Source of the DNA: Bog-473 sp963834405
GTDB taxonomy: Bacteria; Actinomycetota; Acidimicrobiia; Acidimicrobiales; RAAP-2
Direction: 5' to 3'
NCBI GenBank assembly: GCA_963834405.1
Contig: CAWIBX010000005.1
Span: 558,001-622,000, forward strand
DNA: 64,000 nt
Position numbers and translations under genes: made by a program. Under the pieces are notes generated by a model. The model was given only the letters and a program-made list of their open reading frames with translations, was not told the origin of the DNA and searched no databases. Shown piece by piece: positions 16,817 through 26,168 of the stretch. The stretch's first letter is position 1. The number at the start of each line of letters is the position of its first letter.

Positions 16817-18324
16817 CCGACCTCGCTCCCGCCGCGCCCCGGGCGCGTTTCGCCCCCTCGCCGACCGGTTACTTCCACGTCGGTAGCGCGCGGACCGCGC
16901 TCTTCAACTGGCTCTTCGTCCGGCAGCGTGGCGGCACGTTCGTCCTGCGGATAGAGGACACCGACCAGGCGCGCAACCGCCCCGAGTGGACCGACGGGAT
17001 CATCTCGGCCATGGACTGGCTCGGGATGGCGCCCGACGCGGGACCGTACTTCCAGTCGGACGAGGACGAGGCGCACGCGGCGGCCATCGAGGCCCTCTGG
17101 TCCAGCGGCGCCCTCTACGCCTGCGACTGCACGCGGGAGCAGATAGACGCCCGGGTCAAGGAACGCGCCGCGGCCGGGGACCCCACGCCGGGGTACGACG
17201 GGTTCTGCCGGGACCGGGGGCTGGCCCGGGGCGAGGGACGGGCGCTTCGCTTCCGCACGCCCGACGAGGGCACGGTGCGGGTGGAGGACGCCGTGCGGGG
17301 CGAGGTCGACTACCCGCTGCGCGCGCTCGAGGACTTCATCTGCGTCAGGGGCGACGGCCGGGCGCTCTTCGTGCTGGCCAACGCCGTCGACGACCGCACG
17401 ACGGCGATCACCCACGTCATCCGCGGCGAGGACCTGTTGCCGACGGCGCCGCGTCAGATCCTCTTGTGGGGCGCGTTGAACCGGGCAGAGAACAGGATGC
17501 TGCCGTTGCCGGCATACGCCCACCTCCCGCTGCTGGTGAACGAGCGCGGGAAGAAACTCTCGAAGCGCCGTGACCCGGTGGCGGTCGAGATGTATCGAGA
17601 ACAGGGCTACCTGCCGGCGGCCTTCCGCAACTACCTGGCCACCCTCGGCTGGAGCCCGGGCGACGAGGAGATCGTCCCGGTGGAGGTGCTGGTGGAGCGC
17701 TTCCGGCTGGAAGACGTGCAGCGCTCCCCGGCCGCCTTCGACCTGAAGAAGCTGGCCCACTTCAACGGCGTCTACATCCGCGCACTCTCCGTTGACGACT
17801 TCGTGGCGGCGGCGCGGCCCTGGCTCGACCCGGTGCCGGGCGAGTGGGCGCCGGGGGGCTGGCGCGACCCGGAGACCGGGGCGCCGGCCACAGAGCCGCC
17901 CCCGTGGGAGCCGGGGCGCTTCGACCCTGTCTTGTTCGGCCGGCTGGCGGCCGTGACCCAGGAGCGGGTGTCGGTGTTGGCCGAGGTGCCGTCGTTCGTG
18001 GACTTCCTGTTCCTGGACGACGCGCCGATGGACGAGGACAGCTGGCGCAAGGCGGTGGCGGGCGACGAGGGCGCCCCCGCGATCCTGGCCGCGGCGCTGG
18101 TGGCGTACGAGTCGTGCCCGTGGGAAGCGGAGGCCCTCCACGCGGTGACGCTCGAGATCGCCGAGTCGGTGGGGCGCAAGCTCGGCAAGGCGCAGGCGCC
18201 GATCCGGGTGGCGGTGATGGGCCGCACGACGGGGCTGCCGCTCTTCGACTCCCTGGCCGTGCTCGGGCGGGACGAGACGCGGCGGCGCATCGCGGCCGCG
18301 CTCGACCGGCTCTCGGCCGGCTGA
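16813..18324 (+). CDS. gltX: Glutamyl-tRNA synthetase
   Basis: A class I aminoacyl-tRNA synthetase of about 503 residues. The HIGH-equivalent motif is PSPTGYFHVGSART near residue 15 and the KMSKS-equivalent is KKLSKRRD near residue 250. The C-terminal third is the helical anticodon-binding domain. No ATG, GTG or TTG exists between an in-frame stop at 16804 and the conserved RFAPSPTG. The only plausible start is CTG at 16813, overlapping the ferredoxin stop as CTGA. It lies upstream of a tRNA-Glu gene, although not in the same unit. Confidence 0.92.
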   Translation: MTDLAPAAPRARFAPSPTGYFHVGSARTALFNWLFVRQRGGTFVLRIEDTDQARNRPEWTDGIISAMDWLGMAPDAGPYFQSDEDEAHAAAIEALWSSGALYACDCTREQIDARVKERAAAGDPTPGYDGFCRDRGLARGEGRALRFRTPDEGTVRVEDAVRGEVDYPLRALEDFICVRGDGRALFVLANAVDDRTTAITHVIRGEDLLPTAPRQILLWGALNRAENRMLPLPAYAHLPLLVNERGKKLSKRRDPVAVEMYREQGYLPAAFRNYLATLGWSPGDEEIVPVEVLVERFRLEDVQRSPAAFDLKKLAHFNGVYIRALSVDDFVAAARPWLDPVPGEWAPGGWRDPETGAPATEPPPWEPGRFDPVLFGRLAAVTQERVSVLAEVPSFVDFLFLDDAPMDEDSWRKAVAGDEGAPAILAAALVAYESCPWEAEALHAVTLEIAESVGRKLGKAQAPIRVAVMGRTTGLPLFDSLAVLGRDETRRRIAAALDRLSAG

Positions 18325-18944
18325 TGCTCACGGCGCCGATCAAGCTCGCGCTCAAGATCGCCGGGGCCGTGGTGGCGGTGATCGTGCTCTACTTCGTCGT
18401 CACCCTGGTGCAGGTCTGGCTGACCTCGCGGGACTACGACCCGCATCCGGCCGGCGCCATCGTGGTCATGGGGGCGGCCCAGTACAACTGCGTCCCCTCG
18501 CCCGACCTCAAGGCGCGGCTCGACGAGGCGCGTTCCCTTTACCGGAACGGCTACGCCGACCTGATCGTCGTGACCGGCAGCAAGCAACCGGGCGACAGGT
18601 GCACGGAGGCCGAGTCAGGCGCCCGCTACCTGGAGAGCAAAGGGGTGCCGGCCTCGGCCATCCTGCAGGCCGGGGGGAACACGACGTACGAGAACATGGA
18701 GGACGCGGCCGCCAAGCTGTCGGCCCGCAAGGTCCGCGTCGTCCTGGTGACGACGGACCCCTTCCACGAGGACCGGTCCATGGCCATCGCGTCGGACATG
18801 AACCTGGAGCCGTCGCCTACGCCGACGATGACCTCGCCCATCACGGGCTGGGGCCGGGTGCCCTACTTCCTGAAGGAGGCGGTCGGGGTGGGGCTGGGCC
18901 GGATCATCGGGTACAACCACCTGGAGTGGCTGCACGACGCCTGA
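18324..18944 (+). CDS. DUF218/YdcF-like membrane-anchored protein
   Basis: A 206-residue protein with an N-terminal membrane helix (about residues 8-33) followed by a DUF218 domain: AIVVMGAAQYN, an R-rich helix (DEARSLYRNGYADLIVVTG) and NTTYENMEDAA. Proteins of this family (SanA, ElyC, YdcF) act in envelope biogenesis. The ATG overlaps the gltX stop by one base, so it is co-translated with gltX. The exact role is unknown. Confidence 0.8.
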   Translation: MLTAPIKLALKIAGAVVAVIVLYFVVTLVQVWLTSRDYDPHPAGAIVVMGAAQYNCVPSPDLKARLDEARSLYRNGYADLIVVTGSKQPGDRCTEAESGARYLESKGVPASAILQAGGNTTYENMEDAAAKLSARKVRVVLVTTDPFHEDRSMAIASDMNLEPSPTPTMTSPITGWGRVPYFLKEAVGVGLGRIIGYNHLEWLHDA

Positions 18945-18965
18945 GCGATGCGGGCGGCCGTGGAG

Positions 18966-19493
18966 CTACGTGGTGGACGTGGACGACGGCGCCGGTGCCG
19001 GCGCCGAGCCCGGGTAGGGCGGCGGGCTCCGGAACGTGATCTTGACGACGCTGCCGGTCCCGTTGGCGGTGCCGACGCCGATGACGCAGGTGAGATGCCC
19101 TACGGTGCCGCAGTAGCCGTCGCCGATGATGCCGGTTTCGACCCGGTAGTGGGCGGTGAACGTGCCGTTCTTGCCCATGTGGACGGCCTTGGCGGAGGTC
19201 ACGTCGCAGTGGGGCGTGTCGGTGGAGGTGTTCAGGTGCACGTGCACGGCAGTGGTGCACTGGGTGACGAACCACGTGACGGGGGATCCGCCGGACGGCT
19301 TGGGAAACCCCTTCCCGGTGATGGTCACGGTCTGTCCCGCGGTGAGGCCGCGGGAGGGCGAGACGGTGACGGTGGCCCTGGGCCTCGTCGCACCGGCCGG
19401 TGCTGCGGGCGAGACGGCGCCCAAGAGGGCGGTCGCGGTCCCGCACCCACACCCGAGGGCAGCCGCCACGCCTGCCACTGCCCACCGGTGCAT
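18966..19493 (-). CDS. Secreted neocarzinostatin-fold-like protein
   Basis: A 175-residue exported protein. The signal peptide is about residues 1-32 (AGVAAALGCGCGTATALLGA). The mature part starts with VTVSPSRGLTAGQTVTITG and carries paired cysteines, matching the enediyne-apoprotein/neocarzinostatin-type immunoglobulin-like fold. It ends in a Pro/Ser/Thr tail. The start at ATG 19493 has an AAGGGA site; the longer frame to 19790 crosses the tRNA genes and is rejected. A distant relative with the same N-terminal motif lies in the island at 30,435-31,211. Ligand unknown; many such proteins do not bind enediynes. Confidence 0.7.
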   Translation of the reverse strand: MHRWAVAGVAAALGCGCGTATALLGAVSPAAPAGATRPRATVTVSPSRGLTAGQTVTITGKGFPKPSGGSPVTWFVTQCTTAVHVHLNTSTDTPHCDVTSAKAVHMGKNGTFTAHYRVETGIIGDGYCGTVGHLTCVIGVGTANGTGSVVKITFRSPPPYPGSAPAPAPSSTSTT

Positions 19494-19669
19494 GTCGATT
19501 CCCTTCGTGTGCGGATCCGTGCCGGGTCCCGGCCGGGGCATCATTCCATCGCGGCAGCGGCGATACAACGCGCGGGTCCCCGGGGACTGCGTCCGACGTG
19601 TTGGTCCTTGCAGGTCATAGGGCCGATCCGCCGCCGAGAGGCGCTCGGCTAATCTGAACGTCCACCCAT

Positions 19670-19741
19670 TCGGGGGTGGTGTAATCGGCAACACGACTGG
19701 TTCTGGTCCAGTTATTGAGGGTTCGAGTCCTTCCCCCCGAG
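19670..19741 (+). tRNA. tRNA-Gln (CTG anticodon)
   Basis: The acceptor arms TCGGGGG and CCCCCGA pair fully with discriminator G. The anticodon stem ACTGG/CCAGT encloses loop TTCTGGT, giving anticodon CTG. The T arm has GGTTCGAGTCC. No CCA end is encoded. Confidence 0.93.
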
Positions 19742-19782
19742 CACCGGCGGCGCCCCGAATTTCAGGTCGGGGGCTTCCGCTC

Positions 19783-19855
19783 GGCCCCATCGTCTAGAGG
19801 CCTAGGACACCACCCTCTCAAGGTGGCGACACGGGTTCGAATCCCGTTGGGGCTG
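19783..19855 (+). tRNA. tRNA-Glu (CTC anticodon), island insertion site
   Basis: The acceptor arms GGCCCCA and TGGGGCT pair (first pair G-T), with discriminator G. The anticodon stem CCACC/GGTGG encloses CTCTCAA, giving anticodon CTC. The T arm CGGGTTCGAATCCCG is perfect. The 3' half from 19,810 is the left attachment core of the 34-kb island, and the integrase gene ends inside it on the opposite strand. The tRNA remains complete after insertion. Confidence 0.95.
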
Positions 19856-21040
19856 CTCATCTCTTTCCTGGTCAGCGCTGCCTTTCGCGGCATTGGCGGT
19901 GCCTCCTGGAGAACTTCGTCCGTCCTTCGTCCGTCGCAGATGGACAATGTCTCCCGTTGCCAATGCGCCCAGCGCGTCGGCGAGCACCTCATCCCTTTCC
20001 TGCGCGGCGTGCTGGTAGCGGAGGGCGGCGGTCGGACTCTTGTGGCCCGCCCGGTACATGAGTTCGGCTGTAGTTGCTCCGAGCCCGGCCGACCACGTCA
20101 GCCCGGTGTGTCGCAGGTCGTGCAGGCGAAGATCACCGCGGCCGACAGCTCGTCTCGCGGTGTCCCAGGCCCTGTCGAGGGTACGCGGAGACACGGGTCG
20201 CCCCTTCTCACCGGGAAAGAGCCACGCGTCACGCGAGGGCCCCGTGAACCGCTCCAGGTGGTCCCGCAGGACGACCATCACGTTGGGTGGGATGTTGATC
20301 GTGCGTCGGCCCGCTTTCGTCTTCGGGGGTCCTTCCTCGGCTGGACCACTCTGGACCTGGAGCCAGGCGCGGACGACCTCGATCTTGGCGCGTAGCGCGT
20401 CAATGTCCTGGCGTTGCAGCCCGAGAATCTCACCGCGGCGGAGCTGGCACCATGCGGCCAGGAGGATGGCGAGCCGGTACTGCTCGGGACAGGCTTCCGT
20501 CGCGGCGTTGACCTCCGCGACGGAAGCGACGGGTCGCTCCGCGGCCCTCTCGTCTGCCGCGCCTTGAACCCTGCATGGCGACCGGACGATCACCTCGTCC
20601 GTTACGGCGGTATTGCAGACTGTTGCCAGCAGCCGGTAGGCCCCTGCTGCTGTGGCCCGATGTTGGCGGGAGATGTCGGCGTGCCATATGCGAACCCGGT
20701 TAGGCGCGAGTCTGTTCAACGGAGTGTCGCCCAGCGACGGCAGAATGTGGCGGTCGAGGAGGTGCCGGTACTTGCTCCGGGTCGTCGGCCTGAGGTCGGG
20801 ACGCTGCTCCAGCCAACTGTCGGCGAAAGCCCTGAGCGTGACCTGACCGGCCTTCGGGTCGACCCACGCGCCGCGGACGAGGTCACCTTCGTTGGCTTTA
20901 CCCCAGTTTTCTGCGTCGACCTTGCGCTTGAATCGCTTGGTCCGCTCTCGGCCATCGGGTGCGGTATACCGTCCCTGCCACGCGGTGGTCTTCTTACCCA
21001 TTCGCCTCGACGTGTAGCTGATCTTCTGAACGTGAGCCAT
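19802..21040 (-). CDS. Tyrosine-recombinase integrase
   Basis: A 412-residue phage-type integrase. It has an N-terminal arm-binding region (WQGRYTAPDGRERTKRF), a SAM-like core-binding domain near residues 65-150, and a catalytic domain carrying Arg in LRRGEILGL, His-x-x-Arg in LHDLRHTGL, His in AGHKS and Tyr in ALRYQHA. The start is ATG 21040; upstream in-frame codons overlap the next gene. The last 19 codons are read from the antisense of tRNA-Glu, so integration defines its C-terminus. It would catalyse insertion and excision at the 49-base att core. Confidence 0.93.
   Translation of the reverse strand: MAHVQKISYTSRRMGKKTTAWQGRYTAPDGRERTKRFKRKVDAENWGKANEGDLVRGAWVDPKAGQVTLRAFADSWLEQRPDLRPTTRSKYRHLLDRHILPSLGDTPLNRLAPNRVRIWHADISRQHRATAAGAYRLLATVCNTAVTDEVIVRSPCRVQGAADERAAERPVASVAEVNAATEACPEQYRLAILLAAWCQLRRGEILGLQRQDIDALRAKIEVVRAWLQVQSGPAEEGPPKTKAGRRTINIPPNVMVVLRDHLERFTGPSRDAWLFPGEKGRPVSPRTLDRAWDTARRAVGRGDLRLHDLRHTGLTWSAGLGATTAELMYRAGHKSPTAALRYQHAAQERDEVLADALGALATGDIVHLRRTKDGRSSPGGTANAAKGSADQERDEQPQRDSNPCRHLERVVS
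19810..19858 (+). repeat. Left attachment site (att core in tRNA-Glu)
   Basis: This 49-base segment covers the anticodon stem-loop to the 3' end of tRNA-Glu plus three bases. It recurs at 53,962-54,010 with one G-to-A change in the T stem and, degraded, at 61,507-61,550. tRNA 3' ends are the usual target of tyrosine integrases. Confidence 0.9.
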
Positions 21041-21042
21041 CG

Positions 21043-21669
21043 TTAGCCTCTGCTGTTCGACACGGTCAGCAACTCTCTTGCCTTCTCCGTCAGCTCGCCA
21101 CCTGCTCGTCCCAGAGGTGCCTGCGTGAGGAGACCGCGACGCCGCGCTTCGTTGAGAAACCCTCGGATGGTGGATGTATTGAAGCCGTGCTCTTCCGCCA
21201 GTCGAGGTAACGGAGGTCCGGTCTCTCTCATTGCAGTGACGTAGCGAGCTGCCCATTCTGCATAGAACAAGTCGGGGCGACCTGCCCGGCCAGGACGACG
21301 AGAGCCACCAAGTTCGCTTCGATCAAAATCAAGCACCGGACCGGCATTGGGCGGTAGTTCGAGCCACCCTCGTAATGCTGCGTGAAGAGGAGCCATTTTG
21401 AGGCCCCTCACTACGTCGACAGTGAGCCCGTTCCCGGGGGGCGAGAGGGTCGCTGCGAACAAGCACAACTCCACCATCGGCATGCCCGTCATCTCAATGT
21501 TGAACACGGCTCGCAGTGCCCAGTCAGGCTGACCATCAACGCGGCCCTCGAATACTGCTTGCTGTCCCAGCTCACCGTTTTGGGTCGTCCACCCGGACAG
21601 TCCTGCATCGTCTCTGACCCTCTCGCGCGTCTCGAACGCGCTGAGGAAAGAGTTTTTTCTTGAACCCAC
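21043..21669 (-). CDS. Island protein with C-terminal winged-helix-like region, unknown
   Basis: About 208 residues. The C-terminal 70 residues (LPRLAEEHGFNTSTIRGFLNEARRRGLL) read as a helix-turn-helix of the kind used in ParB/WhiA-like or recombination-associated regulators, ending TPxGRAGGELT-like, a pattern common in genes beside actinobacterial integrases. The frame is open to 21750, but that would overlap the divergent AlpA-like gene; GTG 21669 with AGGAGG just upstream (spacing only 3) is chosen with doubt. It ends 3 bp before the integrase start, so the two are probably co-transcribed. Confidence 0.6.
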   Translation of the reverse strand: MGSRKNSFLSAFETRERVRDDAGLSGWTTQNGELGQQAVFEGRVDGQPDWALRAVFNIEMTGMPMVELCLFAATLSPPGNGLTVDVVRGLKMAPLHAALRGWLELPPNAGPVLDFDRSELGGSRRPGRAGRPDLFYAEWAARYVTAMRETGPPLPRLAEEHGFNTSTIRGFLNEARRRGLLTQAPLGRAGGELTEKARELLTVSNSRG

Positions 21670-21731
21670 AACCCTCCTGACTCTCCCGTCAACGGTCGAC
21701 AATACCCGATAGTATGGCTCACTATTGCGAG

Positions 21732-21917
21732 ATGAGTCAAGAGACCGCACAACTGCCGGAAACGATGAGCGCCCTCGACCTGGCCTCTCATTTGAAAGTC
21801 CCTCTGGCGACGCTTTACGGCTGGCGACACAAGGGCGTCGGTCCCCCCTCCCACAAGGTCGGCAGGCACCTTCGGTACGTCCAAGAGGAGGTAGAGGAAT
21901 GGGTAAAGCAGCAATAG
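21732..21917 (+). CDS. Excisionase/AlpA-like helix-turn-helix protein
   Basis: A 61-residue MerR-superfamily HTH of the Xis/AlpA type: LDLASHLKVPLATLYGWRHK is recognised by the ASHLKVPLATLYGW core, followed by a beta-hairpin wing and the acidic C-terminal helix EEVEEWVKQQ. Divergent from the integrase operon. It is likely a directionality factor or transcription regulator for the element. ATG 21732 is preferred over ATG 21714. Confidence 0.8.
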   Translation: MSQETAQLPETMSALDLASHLKVPLATLYGWRHKGVGPPSHKVGRHLRYVQEEVEEWVKQQ

Positions 21918-22306
21918 GCGCGCAGACGTGGACAGCCGCAGCTCGCGAGCTTGACGAACGCCTGAAGTTATGTGGCTATGAGGTGCGAGTTGTCGCCAAA
22001 CGAGACAACTCCGCCAGCACAACGCAGGTAACGCAGCATCCTGCGCCGCGCCCCAGTTATGAGGACATAGTGGCCTCAGTTACGGAGAACCGCAATCTTC
22101 CTGCTGGGTGGCTGCAACAACCTCCCCCGCCAAGCCAAGAGCCTAACCAACCTGTGCCAAGCAACTTATTCCGCGGGGAGAACCTGCTCGTGGTCGTCAT
22201 GGATAGGAATCCGTTGCGGTCTGATGCGTTCCCTAGACCGCTGGTCCACACACCTGCGCTGGTTACTCAATGGGCCGGGGTCGCGGGCCACCAGCTCCCC
22301 ACTTAG
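21899..22306 (+). CDS. Hypothetical protein coupled to the Xis-like gene
   Basis: A 135-residue soluble protein starting at ATG 21899, 19 bp inside the end of the Xis-like gene, with GAGGTAGAGG as ribosome site. It is rich in Pro, Gln and Asn in the middle (PPPPSQEPNQPVPS). No known domain is recognised. The overlap suggests translational coupling with the HTH gene. Confidence 0.45.
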   Translation: MGKAAIGAQTWTAAARELDERLKLCGYEVRVVAKRDNSASTTQVTQHPAPRPSYEDIVASVTENRNLPAGWLQQPPPPSQEPNQPVPSNLFRGENLLVVVMDRNPLRSDAFPRPLVHTPALVTQWAGVAGHQLPT

Positions 22307-22597
22307 ATGTGGACTCCGTCTCGATGAGACCGATTGACACCGGCCAGACCGAGCGAGCGCCCAGTGGTGAAGTCCGGTGCCCGGAGAGGTTCTCCATAGG
22401 GGACAACCGCACTGCTATCCCTGCACATGGAATCCCTACAGTGAATCCCTCGGCGGTCACCCAGCTCATCCGGTTCGACTCTGAAAAAAAGGGGTCCGCG
22501 CGCGAAGCCGAAGGGCGAGCGCCCACCGGTTCTAGGCGAAGCCGAGCCAGGTAGAGGAGTCCGCGATCCACTCACCACATCGCGCCACTATGGACGC

Positions 22598-22798
22598 GTG
22601 GCTCGACCTCCAACGCACGCGACCGTTGCAGAAGCCGCGGAGGCCCTGCGTCGCCTCCTGGCCGCCATTGACGCGGGGGAGGTTGACGCCGACGACCCCA
22701 AGGCCCGCGCGCTCCGACGCCAACTGGAGGGAGCCGCGGCGGCATGGGAGGAGACGTCGCGAGGGAGTGGAGCGGGGCGGAAACCGGGAGAACGGTGA
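22598..22798 (+). CDS. Small hypothetical protein
   Basis: A 66-residue helical, Ala-rich protein (VAEAAEALRRLLAAIDAGEV, then an Arg/Glu-rich helix and a GRKPGER tail). GTG start, weak ribosome site. The composition is that of a genuine small coding region, but there is no known domain. The following stretch to 23,168 (about 370 bases) holds nothing I can support. Confidence 0.4.
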   Translation: MARPPTHATVAEAAEALRRLLAAIDAGEVDADDPKARALRRQLEGAAAAWEETSRGSGAGRKPGER

Positions 22799-23168
22799 CC
22801 GGTATGACCCTGCCCCGGAACGGCACGACGGGGGCAGGCGATTCAAATGGGATGGCATCCAGGGACGGCACCGAAGAGCTGTTCGACTCGCTCTGGGCAT
22901 GCCCGTGACCAATGTCGAGATTCAGGGGCCTTCCTGCACTCGACTTGCCGAGTCGTGAAGTCGGGAGCTGCAGCCCCAAGGCGCGTCAAGCGGTATCCGA
23001 GGGCCCTCGTCCATTGTGTCGCTGCTTTATACGCGTCAAGAACGGTGAGTTGGCGCGGCGCTGGGGAAGTGATAAACCCACACAAGCCCGCGGTCAACCG
23101 TTCGGGTGCGCCCAAAGCATCTGGCTCGATTGACAGCTGGCGGATCATCTGATCCTCAGAATACGAGA

Positions 23169-24401
23169 ATGGATGGGGGGTTCACTGTGAAGCCTCTCGG
23201 GTACGGATGGAGAGAATCGTCCGGTAAAAACTGCCCCCTGACTGCCGCCGTTCGCCGGAATGCACGTTTCTTTCGTGCCTGGGGCATTCTTTTGTGCTGC
23301 CTGACCATGGCAAGTTCACTTGGCGTTGTTTTGCTGCACGCTGGCGAGGCTGAAGCTGCCCCCGCCACATGGTCCGTGACCCCCAGCCCCAATCAGGGCA
23401 CCGGTTACAACCAATTCGCCAGCGTGTCCTGCGCTGGCCCCACCTGGTGCATGGCGGTGGGCGTTTACGACCTCGTCTACAACGGAATCCGAATAGCAGA
23501 CCAGACCCTGATCGAGAACTGGAACGGGAGCACCTGGCAAATTGTCAGCAGCCCCAATCAGGGTTTCCTCAACAACCAGCTTGAAGGTGTGTCCTGCACC
23601 AGCCTGACATGGTGCATGGCGGTGGGCTCCTACTTCGACCCCGTGACTGGGATGTACCAAACCCTGATCGAGAACTGGAACGGGAGCAATTGGACAATCA
23701 GTCCTAGCCCAGGGCAGGCCGAACTGTTCGCTGTGTCCTGCACCAGTTCAACGAACTGTGCGGCTGTAGGCGAAATCAATGAATCCTGGAACGGGACTGC
23801 TTGGTCGATCGTCCCCAGTCCCACCCCGTCGAGCAGTAACTACAACCTCTCAGGCGTATCGTGCACCAACTCGACCAGCTGTATGGCGGTGGGTTATTAC
23901 GACAACGCATCGCTGACAAGCCAGACCCTGATCGAGTCTTGGAACGGCAGCACGTGGACGGTCGTCCCCAGCCCAAACCTGGGCAGCTTTAACAACGTCC
24001 TCAGTGGCGTGTCCTGCACCACACCAACCAATTGTGTGGCGGTGGGTCACTACATCAGCGCATCGGACGTGCTGCAAACCCTTATCGAGACTTGGAACGC
24101 GAGCTCATGGTCCGTCACGTCCAGCCCCAACTCCAGCGGTAACAGCCAACTTCTGGGTGTGTCCTGCACGAAGCTGACGAAGTGTGTGGCGGTGGGCGAT
24201 TACAGCTTCGGGACCCTGATCGAGTCGTGGAAGCGGACCGGATGGTTGGTCACCCCCAGTCCCAACCAAGGTAGTAGTGACAGTCTCTCCAGCGTGTCGT
24301 GCACCAGACCGAAAAGGTGCGTGGCCGTGGGTTATGGCATCAATGCATTGACAGCGACGGATCAAACACTGATTGAGACTGGCTCGCGACCTCCGCGATA
24401 A
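23169..24401 (+). CDS. Secreted beta-propeller-like repeat protein
   Basis: About 410 residues: a long basic leader, a signal helix near residues 35-55 (WGILLCCLTMASSLGVVLL), then about seven tandem repeats of roughly 50 residues. Each repeat has the pattern VSCT...CMAVG (two Cys ten or so apart), TLIE-WNGS-W and PSPN. The regular paired cysteines and Trp/Gly positions suggest an extracellular beta-propeller stabilised by disulphides. The start is either ATG 23169 or GTG 23187, the latter with a G-run upstream. It converges with a similar but different repeat gene at 24,635-25,907. Function unknown; surface adhesion or binding is only a guess. Confidence 0.75.
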   Translation: MDGGFTVKPLGYGWRESSGKNCPLTAAVRRNARFFRAWGILLCCLTMASSLGVVLLHAGEAEAAPATWSVTPSPNQGTGYNQFASVSCAGPTWCMAVGVYDLVYNGIRIADQTLIENWNGSTWQIVSSPNQGFLNNQLEGVSCTSLTWCMAVGSYFDPVTGMYQTLIENWNGSNWTISPSPGQAELFAVSCTSSTNCAAVGEINESWNGTAWSIVPSPTPSSSNYNLSGVSCTNSTSCMAVGYYDNASLTSQTLIESWNGSTWTVVPSPNLGSFNNVLSGVSCTTPTNCVAVGHYISASDVLQTLIETWNASSWSVTSSPNSSGNSQLLGVSCTKLTKCVAVGDYSFGTLIESWKRTGWLVTPSPNQGSSDSLSSVSCTRPKRCVAVGYGINALTATDQTLIETGSRPPR

Positions 24402-24634
24402 CCAAGTCCAGTTGCGGGATCATTCGGACAATCTCCTGACCTGAGCGGGATTGACGTCACTGGGACTCGCTAACGGCCTGGTTCGTCACCTCATGCGATG
24501 AACGGTCGGCCGCGATCAAACCGTGTAGTTCGCTCTTTCAATTGGTCGTCACCGGCTTCGAGGGTCGCCCCGTACGCCGGCTCGGTGGGACTCACTTCGG
24601 CTCCGAGGGGAGAGCCAACACCAGTCTCGCTGAG

Positions 24635-25907
24635 CTACCTCCAGGTTGCTCCGCCGTCCGTGGAGACGATTGCAGCCCCAACGCTGCCATTGAGCCGACT
24701 GCCAACTGCCACACAGTGGCTCGTCGATGGACACGCCAAGTCGTTTAGATTCGACAGTCCTCCTGGCAATGTCGCCACCGACCAAAGAGGCGCCTCCAGT
24801 CGTGGAAAAAGCGGCAACAGCACGTGTTGGCCCTACAGCGACGCAGCGGCTTGACGAGGGACACGAGAGCACTGTGAGATCGAATCCGCCTGGCGGGCTG
24901 GCCTCGGACCAGGAGTGGCCGCCGTCTGTTGTGAAGGTTGCTTCGCCGTCCCCATGGAAGGCCACGCAATGGTTCGGCGACGGGCACGACAGGGTAACGA
25001 GTTCGCTGGCTTTGCTCGGTGGAACAGAAACGGCAGTCCAAGAGGATCCGCCGTCGGTCGTGATCCTCACGCCGTCATTTCCGCGACCCAGACCGACAGC
25101 CACACAGTGCGTCATGGTCTGACATGCCGTCACGGTGGACGAAAACGACTGGCTGGGCATGTGGGCCTTGGACCAGGAAGCCCCGCCGTCGGTAGTGAGG
25201 AGTGCGGCGTTGGTGAGGCTTTCGGGATGAGAGGTGGACCCAAGCGCGATGCATCGGCTCTTCGATGGGCACGACACCGTGTCAACGTTATAAAGCCCGC
25301 CCGGCAGGGTGGCATTGGACCAGGAAGCCCCACCGTCTTGTGTAAAGAGCACGGCGCCACTGTTGTGGCCGACGGCAACGCAGTGTCGCGTCGAAGCACA
25401 TGAGACGGCATCAAGAGCGCCCACTCCGCTGGGCACGACGCCCTTGGACCAAGAAGTTCCGCCATTCGTGCTGAAGGCGATTGCGCCAGCGAGAGAGTTG
25501 ACTGTGACACCCACTGCGAGACAATGAATGGCCGACGAGCACAAGATGCGATTGAACTCCAGATCGTTAGGCAGTCTTGCCTTGGACCATGAGATGCCGC
25601 CGTCAAGAGAATAGACAGCTTCGGTAGCGCCAATCGTCCCAGCATGAATCAAGCTGCCGACGGCTACACAATGGATCGTTGACGGACACACCACGAACCG
25701 AAGATCCAGATTGTTCGGCAAACTCTGGCCTGCGTTCGTCGACTCGGCATTCAGGCTCAACCTGGTGCTGTTGGGCTGGCTGGTCGAAGCTCGAACGACG
25801 CGGGATGACTTTGCGTTTGCACTTGAACCCACGCCAAAAAGAGCGCAGAGGACGACCATCGCGGCAAGCGTGGAGAGCCACCGCAGCCTCATTCTCTGTC
25901 CCGCCAT
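24635..25907 (-). pseudogene. Secreted BNR/YCF48-like repeat protein, frameshifted
   Basis: A signal peptide (residues 1-32, WLSTLAAMVVLCALFGVG) is followed by tandem repeats of about 45 residues with VSC-S-HCVAVG and TTDGGASWS, as in BNR or YCF48-type propeller blades. In the eighth repeat, near 24,799, one extra T in a TCTTTGG run shifts the frame. The expected continuation (SVATLPGGLSNL, then CVAVGSRLNG and STDGGATW) is intact in the next frame and stops at 24,635. The unshifted frame runs to 24,549 as unrelated sequence. Either a recent mutation or a sequencing error. Confidence 0.75.
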
Positions 25908-26168
25908 CTGGTCACTTTCTTAACGGGTGTCGTCAGCTTCAAGGCAACGAACAGCCATGAACCAAACCACAATCAGTGTCGCTGCGCGTAACGCTAACGG
26001 CTATCGCCCATCGGGGATGTGCCCCCACCAAGCGGGTTCTGGTGTATCCCAGTACGCCGGTTTCGGGCTAGGCGGGACCGCCCGATCCTGCCCGTCACTA
26101 AGGGCGCCACCACGTCGACCGTCAGACCCGAGCTACAGGATTCGAGTCAGGTCACGTTCACCTTCTGG

